From assembly GCA_023430545.1 (NCBI GenBank), contig JAEZAF010000108.1:1-29502 (forward strand): a stretch of 29,502 bases of DNA, given 5' to 3'. The notes below the pieces were generated by a model, which did no database searches, had not been told where the DNA came from, and worked only from the letters and a program-made list of their open reading frames with translations. Shown here in pieces: positions 18,139 through 23,353 of this stretch; the first letter of the stretch is position 1, and each line of letters begins with the position of its first letter. A program made the position numbers and the translations under genes. The stretch is from Chloroflexota bacterium. Its GTDB lineage: Bacteria > Chloroflexota > Anaerolineae > Aggregatilineales > Phototrophicaceae.

Positions 18139-18714
18139 TTAAGGACGCAGGCCGAGTGATTGAATCAGCGTATCCAGATCATGCAGCAGCGAGTCGGTAT
18201 CGCGGTCATTGACCAGCGTATAATCGGCAATCGCGATTGGCCCGCCCTTTTCCAGAAAATCGATCTCGCGCCAGTCGCGTTCTTCGGCTTCCTGCGGCGT
18301 CAGTGGGCGGACAGGGCGCTGTGCCAGCCGCTCATAGCGCAGGCGGCGCGAACACGCAATCGCGACCACCACCATATCCTGCCCCAGTGCTGGCTTGAGC
18401 AGCTTGTACTCACTGAAGCCGTAAAGCCCGTCGATGATGATGCTGTGATGCGTCTCCAGTGCGGCCCTCAGATGCGGCAGCGCCCGTTTTGCGATGGCGT
18501 CCATGCCTTCGTTCTGACGGAATTCCTCTCGCACCACGCGCTCGTTTTGTGGATTGACCGGCAGGCCGCGTGCCACGACCTCATTTTCGATAATCCCGCC
18601 GAAGCGGAACTGATAAAAACCCTGACCAGCCAGATGCTGGGCGCACAATGTCTTGCCTGATCCCGGCATCCCCACCAGCGCCAGTGATCGGGGGGCTTCA
18701 TTATTCAACTGCAT
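18139..18714 (-). CDS. P-loop kinase-like protein, UPF0200 (dephospho-CoA kinase-like) family
   Basis: 191 residues. The Walker A loop GMPGSGKT (Lys21) is followed by segments characteristic of UPF0200: ENEVVARGLP, NEGMDAIAKRALP, IIIDGLYGFSEYKLLK, ACSRRLRYERLAQR, ERDWREIDF and IALADY-like IAIADYTLVND. The family is best known from archaea, resembles nucleotide and dephospho-CoA kinases, and has no proven substrate. GAGGAAG precedes ATG 18714 at close spacing, and a minus-strand TATAAT lies 47 bases further up. It precedes the methyltransferase. Function remains unassigned; a nucleoside or coenzyme kinase is the best guess. Confidence 0.82.
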   Translation of the reverse strand: MQLNNEAPRSLALVGMPGSGKTLCAQHLAGQGFYQFRFGGIIENEVVARGLPVNPQNERVVREEFRQNEGMDAIAKRALPHLRAALETHHSIIIDGLYGFSEYKLLKPALGQDMVVVAIACSRRLRYERLAQRPVRPLTPQEAEERDWREIDFLEKGGPIAIADYTLVNDRDTDSLLHDLDTLIQSLGLRP

Positions 18715-18760
18715 GAACTTCCTCGTGCCTGTTTTACGTCTGTTTGCGGAATGTGCCGCG

Positions 18761-18766
18761 ATTATA
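18761..18766 (-). promoter_or_regulatory. consensus -10 upstream of the UPF0200 gene
   Basis: The minus strand reads TATAAT 47 bases before the start codon, in the 152-base gap after the GHMP gene. No clear -35 is visible, so the call rests on the perfect hexamer and its location. Confidence 0.35.
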
Positions 18767-18839
18767 ACGTGCTTCGATGCTGCGGCTCTACTGTGGAGTT
18801 ACAGAATATTTCGTGCGGGTTTCCGGTGGGCGCTGCGAC

Positions 18840-18890
18840 GATGTTGTCATCATGACGATGTCGTCATCATGACGAGGTTGTCATCATGCT
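18840..18890. repeat. 17-bp direct repeat, three tandem copies
   Basis: Copies at 18840-18856, 18857-18873 and 18874-18890 share the form GATG-T-GTCATCATGAC; copy 3 differs mainly at its ends. Each contains the small dyad GTCAT-C-ATGAC. The array crosses the stop codon of the GHMP gene, so its last residues (SMMTTSS) are encoded by repeat units. A 17-bp unit is not a multiple of three, so copy-number change would alter that C-terminus. Confidence 0.85.
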
Positions 18891-19775
18891 GATGACGACG
18901 CCCTGTGTATCAACCGGGACAGTCCACGTGCGGGTGGAGACTCCAGCCTTATACAGCGCACCGACTGCCGCGTCGGTGATGGCGTCCATCTGGCGGTCAC
19001 TGCCAAAGATCAGGCAGGCGGGGCCGTCCCCTGCCAGTGTGACAGCGCTGGCTCCGACCGACTTCACCGCGCTGACCATCGCCCCAAACCCCGGAATCTG
19101 TACCGCCAGTCGTGGGACATTCAGGGCATCGGTCAGGGTAGAAGCCAGCAGCGCCTGATCACCTTCGCGCAGTGCCTGAAGCATCAGCGGCAAACGGCTC
19201 AGGTTATGAACTGCGGCAGCAGAGGGGATGCGGTCGGCCAGCGGAGCACGTGCATAGCGTTCGACTTCCGGCAGGACGATCACCACACGGTGCTGTGCGA
19301 TGGGCAGCGTCCGATAGATCAGGCGATCCCCTTCCAGCAGGCTGGTAGAAAGGCCGCCGAGCATGGCCGTCACCGCGCTTTCCGGGCGGCTGATCTGTGC
19401 CGCGATCTCCATGATCTGGCCGCGCTGATAGACACCGCCCATCAGATTATTGGCACCGATCACACCAGCCAGTAGAAACGCCGTCTCAGCGCCGAGTCCG
19501 CTGACTGGTGGAATGCTGTTCTCAACACGGACGGTAAAGCCCGTGACCGCCCGTTCCATCCGCTGGAAAACCCGCGCCATTGCCAGCACGGTCGGATGAC
19601 GCAGGCCGATAGCGTAGCGTCCAGCGCCTTCGCCATAGGTCTCGACGACAAGCTGATCGTCACTGCGGGCGCTGATCTCGACCGTGGTATAAAGGCCCAG
19701 CGCCAGCCCCAGACTATTGAGGCCGGGGCCGAAATTAACCACTGCCGCAGGCAGGCGAATCCGGATCTTCTGCAT
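18867..19775 (-). CDS. GHMP-family protein related to homoserine kinase, divergent active site
   Basis: 302 residues with the overall plan of ThrB: N-terminal PAAVVNFGPGLNSLGLAL, glycine loop IPPVSGLGAETAFLLAG, the RPESAVTAMLGGLSTS segment and a C-terminal AVTLAGDGPACLIFG strand-loop. Homoserine kinases normally read SAN-x-G-x-GFD, GLGSSAA and HPDN-x-x-P. Here the Asp of GFD is Asn20, the two Ser of the glycine loop are Ala96-Glu97, and HPDN is RPES. ATP or homoserine handling is therefore doubtful and a different substrate or loss of activity is possible. The fold assignment is firm, the substrate is not. GAGAG precedes ATG 19775. It starts 53 bases after the histidine kinase gene, probably in one operon, and no other threonine gene is near. 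Confidence 0.78.
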   Translation of the reverse strand: MQKIRIRLPAAVVNFGPGLNSLGLALGLYTTVEISARSDDQLVVETYGEGAGRYAIGLRHPTVLAMARVFQRMERAVTGFTVRVENSIPPVSGLGAETAFLLAGVIGANNLMGGVYQRGQIMEIAAQISRPESAVTAMLGGLSTSLLEGDRLIYRTLPIAQHRVVIVLPEVERYARAPLADRIPSAAAVHNLSRLPLMLQALREGDQALLASTLTDALNVPRLAVQIPGFGAMVSAVKSVGASAVTLAGDGPACLIFGSDRQMDAITDAAVGALYKAGVSTRTWTVPVDTQGVVISMMTTSS

Positions 19776-19828
19776 GATCTCTCAGTACAATGTTCGGTGG
19801 CCTCAGACCGCCGGTTAGCGACCGCCAA

Positions 19829-20857
19829 TTACCGGTCGGTAAGCCGGACGGTGGGTAAAAAGAAGGTAAAGGTGCTGCCCTGTCCCAGATTACTCGATGC
19901 CCAGATCGTGCCGCCGTGCCGCTGGATAATGGTGCGGGCCAGCGTCAGGCCCAGTCCGCCGCCCTGAATCTGCCGGACACGCTCGTCGCGTGAGCGATAC
20001 ATGCGGTCGAAGATCAGCACCAGTTCATCATCAGCCACCCCGATGCCGCGATCCGCCACACTGCAATAAACCTCGTTGTGATCTTCCCACGCGTGGATCA
20101 CCACATTCTGCTCCGGCAGTGAATAGACAATTGCATTTTGCAGCAGATGCCCGATCACCATGTACAGCCGGTCGGCATCACCCATCACGACTGGCATCGG
20201 GTTCTGAATCGAGGTCGCAATCACAATCCGGTGATCGCGGGCCAGTTCGCGCACGCTGGCGACCGCCTTAAAGATCACTTCCGGCAGCTTGACCGGGTTA
20301 TGCTGTAAGGGCATCCCGGCTTCAATCCATGCCAGTTCCACCAGTGACTCGACCACGTCATACAGCTTGCTGGTCGTCTCGCGGATGCGTGTCAGAAAGC
20401 GGCGCTGATGATCGTTGACATCCCCGAATTTGTTGACGAGTTCGGCATAACCACCGATCGCGTTGATCGGATTGCGCAGGTCATGCGAGACGGCCTTCAC
20501 CAGTGCCTCGCGCCGGTTCTCCAGTTCACGCCGTTCGGTCACATCCTGAAGCAGCACCAGCCGCTGGCCGCCGGGGATCGTCGTCGCCATGCCAATCGCC
20601 AGACGCCGCCGGGGAAGATGGACTTCGAGAGTCTGATCACCATCCCGCATGAATAAATTACGCAGTGCATGATTCTGCGAGAACGCTTCCGCCGGGGACT
20701 TGTTCAGCAGCAGTTCCGCCGTCACCCCCAGCATGGCCGATGCCGCCGGATTCACCTGCTCGACCAACCCCTGTGCATCAGCAATCAGGATGCCATCCGA
20801 AGAGGTGCGAAACAGATAATCATAGGTCGTGTTGTCTGGCAGGGTTTGGGACAGCAT
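19829..20857 (-). CDS. PAS-domain sensor histidine kinase
   Basis: 342 residues, soluble, no membrane segment. One PAS domain spans about 10-110 (LFRTSSDGILIADAQG, then a VLLQDVTERR linker helix). HisKA follows, with H-box AVSHDLRNPINAIGGY and phospho-acceptor His125, then HATPase from about 230: N-box LLQNAIVYS, ADRGIGVADDE, and GGGLGLTLAR. All ATP-binding motifs are intact. No response regulator is adjacent; the downstream neighbour is the GHMP protein 53 bases away, so this is an orphan kinase in the window. ATG 20857 is taken because the frame opens there and the PAS domain follows at once. Confidence 0.93.
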   Translation of the reverse strand: MLSQTLPDNTTYDYLFRTSSDGILIADAQGLVEQVNPAASAMLGVTAELLLNKSPAEAFSQNHALRNLFMRDGDQTLEVHLPRRRLAIGMATTIPGGQRLVLLQDVTERRELENRREALVKAVSHDLRNPINAIGGYAELVNKFGDVNDHQRRFLTRIRETTSKLYDVVESLVELAWIEAGMPLQHNPVKLPEVIFKAVASVRELARDHRIVIATSIQNPMPVVMGDADRLYMVIGHLLQNAIVYSLPEQNVVIHAWEDHNEVYCSVADRGIGVADDELVLIFDRMYRSRDERVRQIQGGGLGLTLARTIIQRHGGTIWASSNLGQGSTFTFFLPTVRLTDR

Positions 20858-20973
20858 GGGTCAGACTCGCATCTTTTCTATAGAAACACCTATGCTTGAG
20901 TCGTGCCTGAAGCGGCATTTATTCCAGTATACCTTAAGGATGCTCAGAGTACAGCACACTCTCGGAAGGTTTG

Positions 20974-21001
20974 TGCGGAAAGATTTGCGTCCCACATGTA
21001 C
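20974..21001 (+). repeat. flanking direct repeat, copy 1
   Basis: Starts TGCGGAAAGATTTGCG, continues TCCCA, then CATGTAC. It matches copy 2 at 21684-21709 exactly except for a 2-base insertion after TCCCA. The starts of the two copies are 710 bases apart. Confidence 0.85.
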
Positions 21002-21097
21002 CAACTTTAAAGGCTGTTATGCACTTTTAAAGCCTCACCCTGAGAAATGCAGTTTCTCCGTCCCGAAACAGGTTTCCCTGGAGAAGGGGAGATAAGT

Positions 21098-21131
21098 CCC
21101 CTCTCTACCGCTGCATAGCGGTGGGGAGGGG
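21098..21131. repeat. GC-rich hairpin with G-rich tail, dispersed-repeat type
   Basis: A 15-bp stem (CCCCTCTCTACCGCT with AGCGGTGGGGAGGGG; two G-T wobbles) closes over a GCAT loop and is followed by TTTAGGGGTGGGG. Stems of the form CCCCTCTCC/GGAGAGGGG plus an AGGGGTG tail recur as intergenic repeats in many bacterial genomes, so this may be one member of such a family; copies elsewhere in this genome cannot be seen here. Confidence 0.6.
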
Positions 21132-21260
21132 ATTTAGGGGTGGGGTTAAGACCGCAGGACGAACTCAATTCTGAAAGTTCATAACACGCTCCAGGAATCC
21201 TGAAGCGAAAAGACCCCGCTTTTTGGTCCACTTCGTTTGAAGATTCGAACCGCACAATTC

Positions 21261-21278
21261 GAACATTCGTGCTACACT
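21261..21278 (+). promoter_or_regulatory. LexA-like half-dyad next to a -10, with no gene after it
   Basis: GAACATTCGTGC is followed directly by TACACT. The layout (GAACA box abutting a -10) resembles SOS-controlled promoters, but the right arm is imperfect and only hairpin DNA lies downstream. Confidence 0.25.
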
Positions 21279-21308
21279 ATGAGATTCCTGCACCTTAACA
21301 TCAACACA

Positions 21309-21400
21309 AAATCCGCACGATACCGCTTCTGCGGATTTCTGCATTTTGCAGCAGAGTTGCAGCAAGCTGCAAGCACTTTGCAGCCAAATCGTGCTGCAAA
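21309..21400. repeat. cluster of four small perfect hairpins
   Basis: In order: AAATCCGC/GCGGATTT (21309-21316, 21331-21338); CTGCA/TGCAG (21339-21351); TTGCAGC/GCTGCAA around AA (21357-21372); TTTGCAGC/GCTGCAAA around 8 bases (21377-21400). All arms are exact complements. The TTGCAGC arm is the core of the 10-bp tandem unit downstream. Confidence 0.7.
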
Positions 21401-21471
21401 TCTGCCGCCGCCGTTCATTTTGAGGGGAAAACCCGTTGTTGCCGCACAAAAATTTTGTGCGGCGGCGGCAG
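21377..21471. repeat. structured module, copy A
   Basis: A small hairpin ending GCTGCAAA is followed by arm CTGCCGCCGCCG (21402-21413), the block CATTTTGAGGGGAAAA (21416-21431), an 11-bp palindrome GCCGCACAAAA-A-TTTTGTGCGGC (21441-21463) and the complementary arm CGGCGGCGGCAG (21460-21471). The palindrome and the outer stem share four bases and so are alternative folds. Layout and the A/G-rich block recur in copy B. Confidence 0.65.
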
Positions 21472-21484
21472 CAGCAGCAGCAAA

Positions 21485-21554
21485 CAGCTTCTTGCAGCTT
21501 CTTGCAGCTTCTTGCAGCTTCTTGCAGCTTCTTGCAGCTTCTTGCAGCTTCTTG
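21485..21554. repeat. 10-bp tandem repeat, seven copies
   Basis: CAGCTTCTTG repeats seven times without error from 21485 to 21554. The period is close to one helical turn, so the same face of the helix carries each unit. The array lies exactly between structured modules A and B. Confidence 0.97.
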
Positions 21555-21649
21555 CGGCGTAAATGCGCCGCAAATTCCGTCACCGTCGCCCATTTTGAGG
21601 GGAAAATAGTGGCGGTGGCGTAAATTTTCGCGCCGCCGCCACCGCCACT
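21552..21649. repeat. structured module, copy B
   Basis: The hairpin TTGCGGCG/CGCCGCAA (21552-21573) is followed by a GC-rich stretch, the block CATTTTGAGGGGAAAA (21591-21606) identical to copy A, and a perfect 13-bp stem AGTGGCGGTGGCG/CGCCACCGCCACT (21608-21620, 21637-21649). The same order of elements occurs in copy A with different stem bases. Confidence 0.65.
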
Positions 21650-21683
21650 GCTTCAAGGTGTAGGCTTAAGTTGGTGCATATGC

Positions 21684-21709
21684 TGCGGAAAGATTTGCGT
21701 CCCATGTAC
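21684..21709 (+). repeat. flanking direct repeat, copy 2
   Basis: Second copy of the sequence at 20974, lacking two bases after TCCCA. It ends ten bases before the -35 of the SDR promoter. Confidence 0.85.
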
Positions 21710-21718
21710 AGCGTCAGG

Positions 21719-21747
21719 TTGGATCGTCAGGAATTATGTAATATAGT
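21719..21747 (+). promoter_or_regulatory. promoter for the SDR/flavodoxin operon
   Basis: TTGGAT (21719-21724) and TATAGT (21742-21747) are 17 bp apart, the best-spaced promoter seen in the window. The leader to ATG 21902 would be about 147 bases and shows no evident riboswitch fold. Confidence 0.5.
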
Positions 21748-21901
21748 TTCGATCACAAGTGTCACTGCTGATGTTGAGCTGTCCATGTTATGGTAGGGTC
21801 ACCAACCCGTTGGCTCGCCTCAGATGCACACAGAGGTCACATGCACTGCCGCATTACTGCAAGGCAACTTTACGACGTTTAAACGATAAGGAGATAACGC
21901 C

Positions 21902-22663
21902 ATGAAGGGTCTTGAAAACAAAGTCGCATTCATTACCGGGGGGATTTCTGGCATTGGTTATGCGGCAGCGTTAGCGTTCGTTCGAGAGGGCGCGAAAGTA
22001 GTGCTTGCTGATATTGATGCCAACGCAGGTGAGGCAGCAGCAGCGAAGATTCAGCAGTCGGGCGGCGAAGCCGCATTCATCAGAACCGACGTATCGAAGT
22101 CAGCCGACGTACAGGCGATGATCAGTCAGACGGTCGAGCGCTACGGACGGCTGGATTTTGCAGTCAACAATGCAGGGATCGGCGGGGCCTCAGCGCTCAC
22201 TGCCGATTATCCGGAAGACGAGTGGCGTCGGGTACTGGACATCAACCTGACCGGTGTGTGGCTGTGTATGAAGTACGCCATCCCGCACATGCTGACAGCA
22301 GGCGGAGGCGTGATCGTCAATGTAGCCTCAATCCTCGGTCATGTGGGCTTCGCGAATTCAGGCGCGTATGTCGCCGCCAAGCACGCCGTCGTAGGCCTGA
22401 CCAAAAGCACCGCGATTGAATATGCCACGCAGAATATCCGTGTGACAGCGGTATGCCCAGGGTTCATCTCGACTCCGATGATTGAAAATGCAGGCATAAC
22501 GGAAGGGTCCGATCTGTACAACATGATCGCTGGCCTTCATCCCATGAAACGCTTAGGCAAGCCGGAAGAAGTCGGCGAACTGATCGCATGGCTTTGTTCG
22601 GACGGCGCATCATTTATTACAGGTAGCTCGATCCTTGCGGATGGGGGATACGTCGCCCAGTAA
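21902..22663 (+). CDS. SDR-family NAD(P)-dependent oxidoreductase
   Basis: Classical short-chain dehydrogenase/reductase of 253 residues. Visible: cofactor loop TGGISGIG, acidic VLADID strand end (Asp suggests NAD over NADP), NNAG, the catalytic Ser region VNVASILG, YVAAK with catalytic Tyr and Lys, the PG motif after the sixth strand (CPGFISTPM) and a C-terminal ITGSSILADGGY. Such enzymes oxidise alcohols or reduce ketones; substrate unknown (a glucose or 3-oxoacyl-type reductase is typical annotation). The start is firm: AAGGAG at 21888-21893 is 8 bases before ATG. The flavodoxin gene follows after 48 bases. Confidence 0.94.
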   Translation: MKGLENKVAFITGGISGIGYAAALAFVREGAKVVLADIDANAGEAAAAKIQQSGGEAAFIRTDVSKSADVQAMISQTVERYGRLDFAVNNAGIGGASALTADYPEDEWRRVLDINLTGVWLCMKYAIPHMLTAGGGVIVNVASILGHVGFANSGAYVAAKHAVVGLTKSTAIEYATQNIRVTAVCPGFISTPMIENAGITEGSDLYNMIAGLHPMKRLGKPEEVGELIAWLCSDGASFITGSSILADGGYVAQ

Positions 22664-22711
22664 GTCACACAAGTCATGCAGTCCGTCAGACAGAGAGAAA
22701 AGAGCCTCCAA

Positions 22712-23269
22712 ATGACGAACATCCTTGTTGCCTATTCCAGTAAATACAACTCGACTGCCGAGATCGCCAAAGCCATTGGAGAGGTCATCATCAAGGCGGG
22801 CCTTGTCCATACAGAGGTCCGGCCTGTCGAAGTCATCACCGATGTAAAAGGCTATGATGTGGTTATTCTGGGAAGCGCAGTCTATGCAGGTCAATGGCAG
22901 CCCGCCGCCGCTGCATTCTTACAAAAACATCAGGAAGCGCTGGCAAAACGCCGTGTCTGGCTGTTTTCAAGCGGGCCGGTTGGCTCAGGAGACTTAAAAA
23001 CCCTCCTCAATGGCTGGGAATTCCCGGAAGTACTGCTGCCATTTATCGAAAGGATCAAACCCCGCGACATCACGGTCTTTCAGGGCAGTATCAATCCCGA
23101 CTCCCTCAATCGTATTGAGCGCTTTATCGTCAACACCATCAACGCCCCGACTGGCGACTACCGGGACTGGGATCAGATTCACCAGTGGGCACGCAATATC
23201 GCAAGCACGCTGATTCATGGAGATGCGGCTGAATACCGCCCCGATCACTCTGTGGATTGGGGGGCCTGA
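22712..23269 (+). CDS. flavodoxin-domain protein (Flavodoxin_5/HemG-like)
   Basis: 185 residues from ATG 22712. A longer in-frame reading from 22676 adds 12 charged residues that look non-native, because the flavodoxin strand begins right at ILVAYSS. The FMN phosphate loop is SSKYNSTAEIA, followed by YDVVILGSAVYAGQW and the RRVWLFSSGPVG strand typical of the Flavodoxin_5 group, which includes the menaquinone-dependent protoporphyrinogen oxidase HemG. It probably binds FMN and transfers electrons; a heme role is not shown. It is likely co-transcribed with the SDR gene and is closed by a strong terminator. Confidence 0.87.
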   Translation: MTNILVAYSSKYNSTAEIAKAIGEVIIKAGLVHTEVRPVEVITDVKGYDVVILGSAVYAGQWQPAAAAFLQKHQEALAKRRVWLFSSGPVGSGDLKTLLNGWEFPEVLLPFIERIKPRDITVFQGSINPDSLNRIERFIVNTINAPTGDYRDWDQIHQWARNIASTLIHGDAAEYRPDHSVDWGA

Positions 23270-23279
23270 GAAGGAAACA

Positions 23280-23311
23280 AAAAGTGCGCTCATCACACTG
23301 AGCGCACTTTT
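23280..23311. terminator. strong bidirectional intrinsic terminator
   Basis: AAAAGTGCGCTCA and TGAGCGCACTTTT form a perfect 13-bp stem around a 6-base loop, with T runs at the end of the stem on both strands. It stands 10 bases after the flavodoxin stop and 42 bases past the stop of the Clp gene on the other strand, so it can end both convergent messages. Confidence 0.92.
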
Positions 23312-23353
23312 CGATACAGTTCAGACGCTATCGCCGATCATCGCACACACCCG

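Larger units (their letters stand above)
20858..21901. other. gene-free interval with dense direct, tandem and inverted repeats
   Basis: No frame here gives a credible protein: the longest readings are Cys/Lys/Gln or Arg-rich translations of the repeats. Sub-features are listed separately: flanking direct repeats (20974 and 21684), a GC hairpin (21098-21131), an array of short perfect hairpins (21309-21400), two related structured modules (about 21377-21471 and 21552-21649), a 10-bp tandem array (21485-21554) and a promoter for the next gene (21719-21747). Confidence 0.85.

Noticed and set aside
21220..21260. GATTCGAACC resembles the complement of a tRNA T-loop
   Set aside because: The T-stem does not pair and no anticodon or acceptor stem can be built around it; at most a coincidence or tRNA fragment.
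21485..21554. Tandem array considered as CRISPR
   Set aside because: The 10-bp units are directly adjacent with no spacers and no cas genes are present.
21165..21656. 163-residue minus-strand reading with EAARSCKKLQ repeats, and plus-strand counterparts
   Set aside because: The protein repeat is only the 10-bp DNA tandem read through; there is no Shine-Dalgarno, and the composition is implausible (Cys runs, Trp-Arg runs).
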